A stretch of DNA of 23,736 nucleotides from a virus, in the IMG/VR virus record IMGVR_UViG_3300025168_000680, positions 1 through 23,736 of that record; one strand, written 5' to 3'. A model generated the notes under the pieces. That model did no database searches. It was not told where the DNA came from and saw nothing but the letters and a program-made list of their open reading frames with translations. Positions 1-6,309 of the stretch are shown here, piece after piece; the stretch's first letter is position 1; every line of letters begins with the position of its first letter. Made by a program: the position numbers and the translations under genes.

Positions 1-115
1 ATCTCCAGAGATCGGGGTGTTCACCGTCGAGGCAATCAAGCGGCGGGTTCCGTTGATCGCTGAGACTGCAACCTATCGCGACTTTGCCCTACGCTGGGCA
101 GACATTCGTTCCTAG
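1..115 (+). CDS. C-terminal fragment of a protein, possibly a MoxR/CobS-like AAA+ ATPase
   Basis: An open frame runs from base 2 to the TAG at 113-115 and gives 37 residues ending RWADIRS; the start lies outside the window. The fragment carries no diagnostic motif. It sits just before a DUF3150 gene and a CobT-like VWA gene. In phages that pair commonly follows a MoxR/CobS-like AAA+ ATPase, so this identity is inferred from position only. A strong intrinsic terminator follows directly, so the fragment ends a transcription unit or marks a partial-termination point before the next two genes. Codon use is GC-rich, like the two genes downstream. Confidence 0.5.
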   Translation, partial: SPEIGVFTVEAIKRRVPLIAETATYRDFALRWADIRS

Positions 116-119
116 TAGG

Positions 120-147
120 GGGGGGGGCTTAGGCCCTTCCCTTTTTT
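120..147 (+). terminator. Rho-independent terminator
   Basis: A G-rich arm (120-128) pairs with a C-rich arm (133-141) across the loop TTAG, giving about nine base pairs including two G-U pairs. A run of six T follows at 142-147. It starts five bases after the stop codon of the upstream partial gene. The G arm lies in a run of ten G (118-127), which is prone to slippage and sequencing error. Confidence 0.8.
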
Positions 148-151
148 CTTT

Positions 152-174
152 CAGGTTAAAATTAACCTGACAAT
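152..174 (+). promoter_or_regulatory. Palindromic site 1 (AGGTTAA-AA-TTAACCT) before the DUF3150 gene
   Basis: CAGGTTAA and TTAACCTG form an inverted repeat with 8-nt arms and an AA centre (152-169), followed by ACAAT. The 20 bases at 155-174 recur exactly at 2368-2387, and the core GTTAAAATTAAC recurs at two further places. The site lies 28 nt before the ATG at 197, just after a terminator and before the ribosome-binding site. That position and symmetry suit an operator for a dimeric repressor or a phage-specific promoter element. No convincing sigma-70 -35/-10 pair is visible around it. Confidence 0.6.
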
Positions 175-196
175 CTTTACATCATGAGGAGTTGTT

Positions 197-1108
197 ATGA
201 CTAAATTATCAGAGAAAGCTGTACTCGTTAAGGTTCACGGCAAGACTTGGCGCGGCGTTGTCAAGGACAAGGAAGCCACGCAGACTGCGGCGGCTAACTT
301 CAACACTACCGACAAGTGGGTGACGTTGAGCAAGCGGCTGGTTGATCCTGCTATCCTGCAACAGCCTAAGAAAATTTTGGGTGCAGCCCGAAACTATCTC
401 CGGGGCAATAGCGCAGGTGCGCTCGACGGCAACCGCATACCCGGTGGCCTCCCTGCTTGGGATGACAATGGCAAGCATATCTTGCCAAATGCTCTGAACG
501 AGCAGGTCCTTCGCAATCTGGGGGAGTTCCAGTCTCAATTCGAGAAGGCAGTGAATGATCTGTCGAGGGTGCTGCCTGATGCTATCGAACAGGCTCGTCG
601 GGAAAACCCGGACCTGTTCAAGGACGGCGACTACCACGGTGATGCCTCCTCGATTATTGCAGAGCATTACGAAATCGGCAGGGAGCTTGATATCATACCC
701 GACGCAGGTGATATCCGCGTATCTGCCAGTGCGGAGTTCGTTGCCGCTCTCAGGGGCGAGGTTGAGGACCGCGCCAACAAGCGGCTCAACGAGGTCGCAG
801 AGCATACCCGCTCTGCGATTATCAGCACAATCCGCCACTTCGCGGATAGCCTTTCCGACTATGACCCGGAAAACAAACGTGCAACCGCGTTCCGCGACTC
901 GACAGTGGACAAGGTGCGGGAGTTAATCCCGGTAGCACGGGCGCTGAACATTGACGGGGATGCGAGAGTAGACAATGCCCTCACAGACATCGTCAGGGTG
1001 CTGGGCAATCGCTCTGCTGCGTCACTGCGTGAGGACGCGATTGATAGGCAGCACGTTGCTGCCGAGGCCACCAAGCTGGCCGACAATCTTGTTTCAATCT
1101 TTAACTAG
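197..1108 (+). CDS. DUF3150-family phage protein
   Basis: This 303-residue protein is largely helical. Its C-terminal half (about 210-300) shows the DUF3150 pattern: FRDSTVDKVRELIPVARALN, a D-rich turn, then a final helix. The ATG at 197 is preceded by GAGGAG (185-190) at normal spacing. Its molecular function is not known. DUF3150 proteins usually sit between a MoxR/CobS-like AAA+ ATPase and a CobT/VWA protein, and here the next gene is exactly such a VWA protein nine bases downstream, so the proteins probably act together as a chelatase-like or protein-remodelling complex (inference). Base composition looks clearly more GC-rich than the small genes after 2412. A terminator and a palindromic site lie upstream, so it probably starts its own transcript. 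Confidence 0.75.
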   Translation: MTKLSEKAVLVKVHGKTWRGVVKDKEATQTAAANFNTTDKWVTLSKRLVDPAILQQPKKILGAARNYLRGNSAGALDGNRIPGGLPAWDDNGKHILPNALNEQVLRNLGEFQSQFEKAVNDLSRVLPDAIEQARRENPDLFKDGDYHGDASSIIAEHYEIGRELDIIPDAGDIRVSASAEFVAALRGEVEDRANKRLNEVAEHTRSAIISTIRHFADSLSDYDPENKRATAFRDSTVDKVRELIPVARALNIDGDARVDNALTDIVRVLGNRSAASLREDAIDRQHVAAEATKLADNLVSIFN

Positions 1109-1117
1109 GAGGTGACT

Positions 1118-2341
1118 ATGTATCAATCCATCACTGATCCAGAATACGGGCGCTTGGTTCGCGCTCGTTCTCGCCTTGGCAGCAAGGCACCGGGCTATGC
1201 TGGTATTGTGTTTGGCTTGCCGTTGATCGAGACCACATTGACCGACACGATGGCGACTGACGGCACCAGTATGTTCTGGAACCGCGCTTTCGTTCAGTCG
1301 GTCCCCGATGCGGAGCTTGAGGCAGTTGTTCTGCATGAGGGGCTCCATGTTACCCTGATGCATCACCTGTTACGCGGTGATATCAACCCTGACCTGTGGA
1401 ATCAGGCTTGTGACTACGCAATAAATATTATTGTGGCAGATGCAGGATTGAAGCTGCCCGACTCGGCATTGTTCGACACCAAATATCGTGGGTTATCTGC
1501 GAAGCAGATTGCCAAGTTGCTGGGCGATGATCAGCAGCAGCAGCAGAGCCAGCCTCAAGATGCTCAAGGTGATGACGGGAAGCCATCTGGCGCACCATCA
1601 AACCCCGATCATGCTGGGGAGATATGGGATGCCACCGACGAAGACGGTGAGCGCCTGTCGGGTGATGACTTGGAAGATGCTGCTGAGGCGGTGCGGCGTG
1701 ACATCATCGTTGCTGCCGAAGTCGAGAAGGTGACAGGTTCCGGCACGATCAACATCAGTGATGGCGTCCTTGATGCCGCCAAGGCTGCAAGTGTTGACTG
1801 GCGGGAAGCATTAGCTGACTTCCTGTCGAAAGCGTTTGGCAGTGAGCCGACATTGGCGCGGCCTAATCGTCGCTTCATTGGGGGCGGTGACTACTTCCCC
1901 TCAACTGAGGGCGTAGGTGGCGGTGACTTGGTGTTCGCTATCGATACCAGCGGCAGCGTCTCATCTCAAGAAGCCCAGCGATTTGCCGATGAGATCGATA
2001 GCTTGCGCGATGTTATCAAGCCTGACCGTGTTGTGGTTATCTACTGCGATGCTCGTATCCAGCGCACTGCTGGGGGCGATCTTTATGATGAGTTCCTCGA
2101 CCACAATGATATCGAGATTGAGAACAAGTCAGGCGGCGGCACTCGTTTCGAGCCGCCGTTCAAGCTGTGTCAACAGGAGGGCATTGATCCTGCCGCACTG
2201 ATCTACTTCACAGACGGCTATGCCAGCCTGTCTAGGGAGGTGCAGCAGGAGACGGGCTTCCCGGTACTTTGGGCATCAACAGGCGTTGATCCAAGGACGC
2301 ACACTGATCCCTTCGGGGACTTTGTGAAAGTGGAGATGTAG
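1118..2341 (+). CDS. CobT-like protein: DUF2201 putative metallopeptidase domain plus VWA domain
   Basis: The 407-residue protein has two recognisable parts. The N-terminal part carries the zincin motif HEGLH (residues 73-77) followed by MHH and a DLWNQACDYAIN helix, as in the DUF2201 putative metallopeptidase domain. An acidic, Gln-rich linker (about 138-190) leads to a C-terminal von Willebrand A domain with a MIDAS set: DTSGS (D276, S278, S280), Thr342 in SGGGTRF and Asp366 in YFTDGY. The family resembles the CobT subunit of cobaltochelatase, which couples metal-dependent VWA contacts to a MoxR/CobS ATPase. Whether the peptidase site is active is unknown. AGGAGG at 1107-1112 favours the ATG at 1118; a GTG at 1112 overlaps that Shine-Dalgarno and is less likely. 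It follows the DUF3150 gene by nine bases, so the two are probably co-transcribed. Confidence 0.85.
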   Translation: MYQSITDPEYGRLVRARSRLGSKAPGYAGIVFGLPLIETTLTDTMATDGTSMFWNRAFVQSVPDAELEAVVLHEGLHVTLMHHLLRGDINPDLWNQACDYAINIIVADAGLKLPDSALFDTKYRGLSAKQIAKLLGDDQQQQQSQPQDAQGDDGKPSGAPSNPDHAGEIWDATDEDGERLSGDDLEDAAEAVRRDIIVAAEVEKVTGSGTINISDGVLDAAKAASVDWREALADFLSKAFGSEPTLARPNRRFIGGGDYFPSTEGVGGGDLVFAIDTSGSVSSQEAQRFADEIDSLRDVIKPDRVVVIYCDARIQRTAGGDLYDEFLDHNDIEIENKSGGGTRFEPPFKLCQQEGIDPAALIYFTDGYASLSREVQQETGFPVLWASTGVDPRTHTDPFGDFVKVEM

Positions 2342-2365
2342 GGGGCACCCCCCCCTCACCTCTAC

Positions 2366-2387
2366 AAGTTAAAATTAACCTGACAAT
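2366..2387 (+). promoter_or_regulatory. Palindromic site 2, sharing a 20-mer with site 1
   Basis: AAGTTAAAATTAACCT (2366-2381) followed by GACAAT repeats site 1 exactly over 20 bases (2368-2387 against 155-174). It lies in the 70-nt gap after the VWA gene, 30 nt before the ATG at 2412, almost the same spacing as site 1. A G-run/C-run stretch (2341-2355) directly after the VWA stop codon could form a small hairpin but has no T-tract. Shared sequence, shared spacing and position before a new gene group suggest a common promoter or operator element. Confidence 0.6.
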
Positions 2388-2411
2388 ATTAAAGGAGGAA
2401 AGGGAATAACG

Positions 2412-2567
2412 ATGAAAAACAATACTAAAATATGCCCAGAATGCAACGGTAATGGATTTGTAGACGTTACTATTTTTGACACGTTGGCTGCTGGGCTTCC
2501 TAACCATCCCCGTGAAGTAAGGCAATGCGAAAACTGCAATTCAAGTGGGGAGGTGAGAGATGACTAA
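2412..2567 (+). CDS. Small Cys-rich zinc-binding protein
   Basis: This 51-residue protein begins MKNNTKICPECNGNGF. CPECNGNGF and CENCNSSG form two CxxC pairs of the CxxCxGxG kind found in DnaJ-type zinc fingers, so a single zinc site is likely. The ATG at 2412 follows AAGGAGG (2392-2398) with normal spacing. Such very small phage zinc-knuckle proteins have no assigned function; roles in binding nucleic acid or a host protein are possible. It is the first gene after palindromic site 2 and overlaps the next gene by eight bases, so the two are probably translationally coupled. Confidence 0.7.
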   Translation: MKNNTKICPECNGNGFVDVTIFDTLAAGLPNHPREVRQCENCNSSGEVRDD

Positions 2568-2727
2568 GTTCCAGAAGTGCCGCAACTGCGGTGGGCTGGA
2601 TGAGCTGCTGATGACTATTGGCGGTAAACAGCAATGGTTCTGCGCTGATTGCGGAACTGAACGGGAGGTCAATGACTTTGATCTCGATACCCCTAGGACA
2701 ATAGCAATAGATAGGTTTGGAGAGTGA
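2560..2727 (+). CDS. Small zinc-ribbon protein
   Basis: This 55-residue protein has CRNCGG near residues 7-12 and CADCG near 28-32, a compact four-Cys zinc ribbon, followed by an acidic tail. The ATG at 2560 lies inside the end of the previous gene and is preceded by GGGGAGGTG. Its stop codon is one base before the next start. Function unknown; the fold suggests contact with nucleic acid or with a transcription or translation factor. With the genes at 2412 and 3769 it makes three tiny Cys-rich proteins in this block. Confidence 0.7.
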   Translation: MTKFQKCRNCGGLDELLMTIGGKQQWFCADCGTEREVNDFDLDTPRTIAIDRFGE

Positions 2728-2728
2728 C

Positions 2729-2917
2729 ATGGAGTGGCATATATGGTACTTAGTGAGTGCAATATGTTCGTTTGTGTGTGTGATATGCCTACTGCCGGTG
2801 GCAGTCAGGCAAGCACGATGCTGGCGACAAATTGCGGCTAATGTTATTGGGTTGGTCTTAACGGTACCTCTAATGACATTAACTTTAACTGCAACAGTGT
2901 ATTTGGTATCGAAATGA
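2729..2917 (+). CDS. Small membrane protein with two transmembrane segments
   Basis: The 62-residue product has two hydrophobic stretches, roughly residues 4-24 (WYLVSAICSFVCVICLLPVA) and 38-60 (ANVIGLVLTVPLMTLTLTAT), separated by a short Arg-rich turn, which suggests a hairpin in the inner membrane. GGAG at 2719-2722 supports the ATG at 2729; an in-frame TTG at 2717 lies within that signal. It overlaps the next gene by four bases (ATGA). I do not recognise the family. Small early phage membrane proteins often affect host physiology or superinfection, but nothing in the sequence shows this. Confidence 0.6.
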   Translation: MEWHIWYLVSAICSFVCVICLLPVAVRQARCWRQIAANVIGLVLTVPLMTLTLTATVYLVSK

Positions 2918-3267
2918 CAAGTGAACTCATGCTCATGCATCGGATGCAGCGCGGCGATGCCACGTTCGATGATCACATTAACTTGGCTCAGTCTCTCATC
3001 TCAAGAGGCTGGGCAGAGAGAATGCCGCCGGATTGGGCTACCGAGGCATTTAGTTTCGCAACAGTCCTTACTGAAACAACAAAGGAGAGAGGTGAAGATG
3101 TCATGCAGGACGTTAGTATCAAAATCAAATACGATCAGGACGAAATTGCGTCTGTTGAAATCAACGGAAAATGCAAAATATCTGTCAGCGATTCAGAAGG
3201 AGAGCAGGTCTATGAAACAACAAAGGCCATATTCTCCTCCTCTGATTGTCGAGAGGACGCCTTATGA
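2914..3267 (+). CDS. Hypothetical protein
   Basis: This 117-residue soluble protein is not one I recognise. The N-terminal half is helical and Met-rich, the middle contains WATEAFSFATVLTE, and the C-terminal part looks beta-rich (IKIKYDQDEIASVEINGKC). The start overlaps the preceding stop as ATGA, typical of translational coupling. Its 3' end overlaps the next gene by 56 bases, so either the next gene's start is truly internal or the exact 3' layout differs. A second in-frame ATG lies at 2929. Confidence 0.6.
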   Translation: MTSELMLMHRMQRGDATFDDHINLAQSLISRGWAERMPPDWATEAFSFATVLTETTKERGEDVMQDVSIKIKYDQDEIASVEINGKCKISVSDSEGEQVYETTKAIFSSSDCREDAL

Positions 3268-3421
3268 ATCGCAGGTAGATTTGCTCTTCAAGGCTAGTCA
3301 CAAAGCTAACTGCGAAGAATTCAAAAGATTGTTTTTTATTAAGGCAAGGGAACTTGTCAGAAAGAGGATTTACGATGGCTATGAAAAGAATTCACATCAA
3401 CTTACCAGACGAAGTGCATGA
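3212..3421 (+). CDS. Small basic hypothetical protein
   Basis: The frame gives 69 residues (MKQQRPYSPPLIVERTPYE...), with a Pro-rich start and a basic helical C-terminal half (KRLFFIKARELVRKRIYDGY). AAGGAG (3198-3203) lies eight bases before the ATG. It overlaps the previous gene by 56 bases and the next by 47 bases in other frames. No family is recognised. The ribosome-binding site and basic helices favour a real gene, but the heavy overlap on both sides lowers confidence. Confidence 0.5.
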   Translation: MKQQRPYSPPLIVERTPYESQVDLLFKASHKANCEEFKRLFFIKARELVRKRIYDGYEKNSHQLTRRSA

Positions 3422-3557
3422 ATCACTTAAAAAAATGTGCAACAAAGAATGTCGAAATGTTTCGGCGCAGGTTCAGTTTCTTATAAAAAACGCGGAGCTA
3501 AAGTATGACAGAGAGAACCCAGCCGCTGGCTCTGAGCTTGTTGGTTTGACCACATAA
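3375..3557 (+). CDS. Ribbon-helix-helix (Arc/CopG-like) DNA-binding protein
   Basis: The 60-residue protein has the compact RHH pattern: a short beta strand KRIHINLP, helix one DEVHESLKKMCNKE, a turn RN, and helix two VSAQVQFLIKNAE. RHH proteins dimerise and place the paired strands in the major groove of short palindromic operators, commonly as autorepressors. AGAGG at 3363-3367 supports the ATG at 3375; a second in-frame ATG follows two codons later. It is a candidate to bind the palindromic GTTAAAATTAAC sites in this window, but this is only inference. A noncoding structured stretch follows. Confidence 0.7.
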   Translation: MAMKRIHINLPDEVHESLKKMCNKECRNVSAQVQFLIKNAELKYDRENPAAGSELVGLTT

Positions 3558-3768
3558 TCATAACGTCCCGGTGGCTGCTGGGTAGTCGCAGAGGCGCTGC
3601 GATAAAGAAGTGGATTAGCTGGTGAATTAGCACCATTAGCGAAGCCGCAAACGCGCCCGGTCCATGTGAGGTTTAAATCATGGCGGCTCTGAGTAGTCGA
3701 TAGGGGGTCTTGTGGAGAAGAAATTCTGAGAAACAAGGCCCCCGCTCCTTAATAAATGGAGACGATTG
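3558..3768 (+). ncRNA. Noncoding, hairpin-rich region; candidate structured RNA or leader
   Basis: No supported reading frame fills these 211 bases. Several complementary segments can be seen: CCCGG/CTGGG near 3567-3582, TCGCAG/CTGCGA (3586-3591 with 3597-3602), TGGTG/CACCA (3620-3624 with 3631-3635), a two-tier stem AGCCG/CGGCT (3643-3647 with 3684-3688) enclosing CCATG/CATGG (3662-3666 with 3679-3683), and an 11-bp stem with one G-U pair (3703-3713 with 3733-3743). Finally CTCC (3745-3748) can pair with GGAG (3758-3761), the likely ribosome-binding site of the gene at 3769. This may be a small RNA, a structured leader or a terminator region. It does not fit a tRNA. Confidence 0.4.
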
Positions 3769-3951
3769 ATGTATAGTTACAGGCATTCACCAAGGGAGAA
3801 TGACGATAGTGAGACAAGGCGCTCGACCAACGCACATCACAGTTGCAAAGTGTGCTCTGGCACCGGGCGTGATCTTTTGATTACACACATAGACGCTTGC
3901 CCTATTTGCACAAGACTAGCCGAAGATCACTACCAGAGATTGAGGCAATAG
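3769..3951 (+). CDS. Small Cys-rich zinc-binding protein
   Basis: This 60-residue protein has a charged N-terminal half and a C-terminal pair of CxxC motifs, CKVCSGTG and CPIC, in the order typical of DnaJ-type single zinc fingers. It resembles the 51-residue protein at 2412 in layout only. The ATG at 3769 follows TGGAG; a TTG one codon earlier is less likely. The Shine-Dalgarno GGAG can pair with CTCC ten bases upstream, so initiation may be controlled by RNA folding (inference). Function unknown. Confidence 0.6.
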   Translation: MYSYRHSPRENDDSETRRSTNAHHSCKVCSGTGRDLLITHIDACPICTRLAEDHYQRLRQ

Positions 3952-3966
3952 AAGAGAGCAACACAA

Positions 3967-4137
3967 GTGAGCACGATAGGTATTTTATTTTTTGGGTTTG
4001 TGATCGTATCATATTTTGTTGGTATGTGGGTGGGCACAAAGATTGCTAGACCCAAAACTATTGCCCCCACACCAGAGAACAAAGCCACAAAAAAGAAATT
4101 GCAAAGTAGAATGGGACTACCCTCACGCAGAGGGTAG
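3967..4137 (+). CDS. Small single-pass membrane protein
   Basis: A GTG start gives 56 residues with one N-terminal hydrophobic segment (about 4-24: IGILFFGFVIVSYFVGMWVG), then a basic cytoplasmic-type tail rich in Lys and Arg. GAAGAGAG about eight bases upstream can serve as ribosome-binding site, and the start is 15 bases after the preceding stop. No family recognised. The stop codon lies inside the terminal hairpin that separates this gene from the convergent primase-helicase gene. Confidence 0.5.
   Translation: MSTIGILFFGFVIVSYFVGMWVGTKIARPKTIAPTPENKATKKKLQSRMGLPSRRG
4117..4137 (+). terminator. Hairpin between convergent genes, weak terminator candidate
   Basis: CTACCCTC (4117-4124) and GAGGGTAG (4130-4137) form a perfect 8-bp stem with loop ACGCA. 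It lies between the end of the plus-strand early genes and the end of the minus-strand primase-helicase gene (stop at 4143), where a shared terminator is expected. Neither side has a clear T-tract, so termination here may be inefficient or Rho-assisted. Confidence 0.45.
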
Positions 4138-4142
4138 CTACC

Positions 4143-5876
4143 CTAATCCTTCATCCAATCGTTGTCCCACACATCAGGGATTTCAGAATAGGTGCCAGTC
4201 ACCACATCGTATTGCAATTCTGACATACCCTGCTTCCCCAAATGTTTAAAGCGAACTTTCCAAACGTGGATTTCGACGCGCTCTGTGTCGAAGTTACGAT
4301 GCACAGTGAACCCAATATCAGCTTTAGCAAACCAACTAGCTGACGCGGAGATGTCGTAACCCTTAGGCACGGGATAGTTGCCATCTGTCTGGCGATATAA
4401 TTTCGCCGGGTGCGCTATGAAAAACACCGCGACATCATGCGCTGCTGCCCAGTTTCTAACCTTAGTCAGCATCTCGCTGATCAGATTGGTTTCGGATTTC
4501 GACCCGACGTTCATCTCCATATAATTGTACGGGTCAATGGTTAATGTCCTGACCCCCATCCGAGATACAGCAGCAGACGCCCTCTCCAAGATATCATCTA
4601 TTGTGGCAGTCGTACCGTCGCTCTGCTCCATAAAAATAAAATGCTCCTTGAGCCAATCAAGCGCACCCTCCATTTCCTCCTCAGACATTCGAGGGCTTGG
4701 CCCGTTATGAAATGGCTTGCCCAGCGTCTTCTCCAAGAACTTACTGATGTGCATATGTGGTGGGTTTTCGAAAGAGCAGACTGCGTGTTTCCAATCGTAT
4801 GTGCGGGCGAGATTAAATAATAATTGATCAACAAACTCTGACTTGCCCATGCTAGGCACCCCGGTGATCACATGCACCATGCCAGATTTGATCGTGAACA
4901 GCTCATCTATATTCGCCAAGCCGGTCGTCAGGCCCTTACCTGCGCCATTCTCATATAGGTTACGCACTTGATCAGCATAATGTTCTGCATCAAACAGGCC
5001 AGCAATAGGCCATCCTTCCGCTGCATCTATAATATTACAGAGTGTAGCCTTGCCATGCTTTAACAAGACATCATTCGCGTCTTTACAATCTTCGGGAAAA
5101 TTAACTGTAAAGCATTTGGATTTACCGATACGCCTTGCCAGTTCTTCAGCAAGCGCCTTGCCCGGTCCATCTCTGTCCACGGCTATGACAATTTTATCGC
5201 ACTCTTTCAAAGCATCATTCGCGTTCCAGACGTAGCTGAACTTGCGATCTTCAGACGGGTCAACCGATCCATCTGACGCCTTCAGCGGTGCGCCGTTTGG
5301 AACTGATATAGCGTTCTTAACGCCAGCTTCCCTTAGCGAAAGCGCATCTATTTCCCCTTCAACAATCACTATCGGGTCTTCAGGTTTTACCCGCTCTATA
5401 CCGTAAAACGAAGAGGCGCTGCCCTCCTGTATGAAATCCTTGATCTCTATGCCACGATATTTGACTGCGTAAATATTATCTGAGACAGGATCGACGTATG
5501 GAAAGCCGCAACATAGCTCCTCTTTGCCAGCTTTTCTCAACCATTTGCTGGCAGACAATACGCGCCCAGAGGATATCACCTCCTCAGACAAGCCACGCTT
5601 CTTCAGGTAAGTGACGGCAGCGTCTTCGATCTTCTCAACAGGCGGCTTAAATTTCACAATATTATCTTGCTTTTCTTCCCTCATTGTTCCCCCATTTTCT
5701 CCGCAATGATGGCAAAGCCACCGGACATCCTTATCGATTACTTTTATCGAAAGGCATTGCTGACGTTGGCTTGACCGCTTGCGTGTATGGCTACAGGCTG
5801 GACAGGTATGCCTGTATTGGCCGTCAGGTTTGTTACCAAATAACGCACGGATTTCGTCTGAGATATCGCTTTTCAC
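4143..5876 (-). CDS. Bifunctional DNA primase-helicase (T7 gp4/Twinkle-like)
   Basis: The 577-residue protein has the full gp4 order. A zinc-binding domain has C25-x2-C28 and C55-x2-C58. A TOPRIM primase core follows with VEGEID (172-177) and the metal-binding DRD (234-236). A RecA-type SF4/DnaB-like helicase domain has Walker A GVPSMGKS (339-346), a Walker B-type TLTIDPYN (Asp448) and FFIAHP (His489). It should unwind the phage fork 5' to 3' and lay down primers. Translation probably starts at the GTG at 5876, with AGAGG six bases upstream inside an exact 11-bp tandem duplication. It lies 34 nt downstream of the RusA gene in the same unit. No DNA polymerase is in this window. Confidence 0.92.
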   Translation of the reverse strand: MKSDISDEIRALFGNKPDGQYRHTCPACSHTRKRSSQRQQCLSIKVIDKDVRWLCHHCGENGGTMREEKQDNIVKFKPPVEKIEDAAVTYLKKRGLSEEVISSGRVLSASKWLRKAGKEELCCGFPYVDPVSDNIYAVKYRGIEIKDFIQEGSASSFYGIERVKPEDPIVIVEGEIDALSLREAGVKNAISVPNGAPLKASDGSVDPSEDRKFSYVWNANDALKECDKIVIAVDRDGPGKALAEELARRIGKSKCFTVNFPEDCKDANDVLLKHGKATLCNIIDAAEGWPIAGLFDAEHYADQVRNLYENGAGKGLTTGLANIDELFTIKSGMVHVITGVPSMGKSEFVDQLLFNLARTYDWKHAVCSFENPPHMHISKFLEKTLGKPFHNGPSPRMSEEEMEGALDWLKEHFIFMEQSDGTTATIDDILERASAAVSRMGVRTLTIDPYNYMEMNVGSKSETNLISEMLTKVRNWAAAHDVAVFFIAHPAKLYRQTDGNYPVPKGYDISASASWFAKADIGFTVHRNFDTERVEIHVWKVRFKHLGKQGMSELQYDVVTGTYSEIPDVWDNDWMKD

Positions 5877-5898
5877 TAGTCACCTCTTAGTCACCTCT
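5877..5898 (-). repeat. Exact 11-bp tandem duplication carrying the primase-helicase ribosome-binding site
   Basis: On the minus strand AGAGGTGACTA occurs twice head to tail, directly before the GTG start at 5876. Each copy contains an AGAGG Shine-Dalgarno-like core; the nearer one is correctly spaced. It lies between the RusA stop and the primase-helicase start. Confidence 0.85.
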
Positions 5899-5910
5899 CC
5901 ATCGGAGATA

Positions 5911-6309
5911 TCAGGAATCACTCAGTCTTGCAACCTTGATAATTGTATGTGGGTTCTCTTTGTCCAGACCATGCAAGATAATTTTTGCCTTAATCTGCCG
6001 ATCATTCTTGATCACATAGTCTTGCAACAGGTCCATAATTAAACTCTCATCTAGGTCAGGACGGCGACTAGCATAAAAGATATGGCAAGCTAGGATAACA
6101 TCGTCTGTTACCAAAGGCTCTAACACCGGGCATTGCCCTCGAAATATCTTCTCGTAGCCACGCGCCTTGTCAGACTTAATTACTGCTGGCCGGTTCCCAA
6201 ACTTAACTAATTTTCTTGAGTTTGATTTGCTTGCCGGTTCCCCAATTATAGTACATTCAAAAAACCAGTTAAATTTTTTACCAAAATCATCTAAATTATC
6301 TATTGCCAT
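5911..6309 (-). CDS. rusA: RusA-family Holliday junction resolvase
   Basis: The 132-residue protein matches RusA in size and pattern: an N-terminal strand with GEPASKSNSRK, then RRPDLDESLIMDLLQDYVIK and NDRQI, with Asp85, Asp87 and Asp103 in the places of the catalytic acidic residues of RusA. RusA dimers cut four-way junctions symmetrically, which would resolve recombination intermediates and branched DNA before packaging. AGGTG seven bases before the ATG is the ribosome-binding site. The gene is divergent from the nuclease gene at 6341, with only 31 bases between the starts, so promoters for one or both must overlap coding sequence. Primase-helicase follows in the same direction. Confidence 0.88.
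   Translation of the reverse strand: MAIDNLDDFGKKFNWFFECTIIGEPASKSNSRKLVKFGNRPAVIKSDKARGYEKIFRGQCPVLEPLVTDDVILACHIFYASRRPDLDESLIMDLLQDYVIKNDRQIKAKIILHGLDKENPHTIIKVARLSDS

Noticed and set aside
209-838. 209-residue minus-strand frame
   Set aside because: It lies fully antisense to the DUF3150 gene, has no ribosome-binding site or recognisable domain, and reflects the GC-rich codon use of the real gene.
2341-2355. Intrinsic terminator at the G-run/C-run after the VWA gene
   Set aside because: A short GGGG/CCCC hairpin is possible, but there is no T-tract behind it, so it is kept only as part of the regulatory gap.
3653-3700. Possible tRNA, suggested by GGTTTAAATC resembling a T-loop
   Set aside because: No matching T-stem, acceptor stem or anticodon arm can be formed around it.
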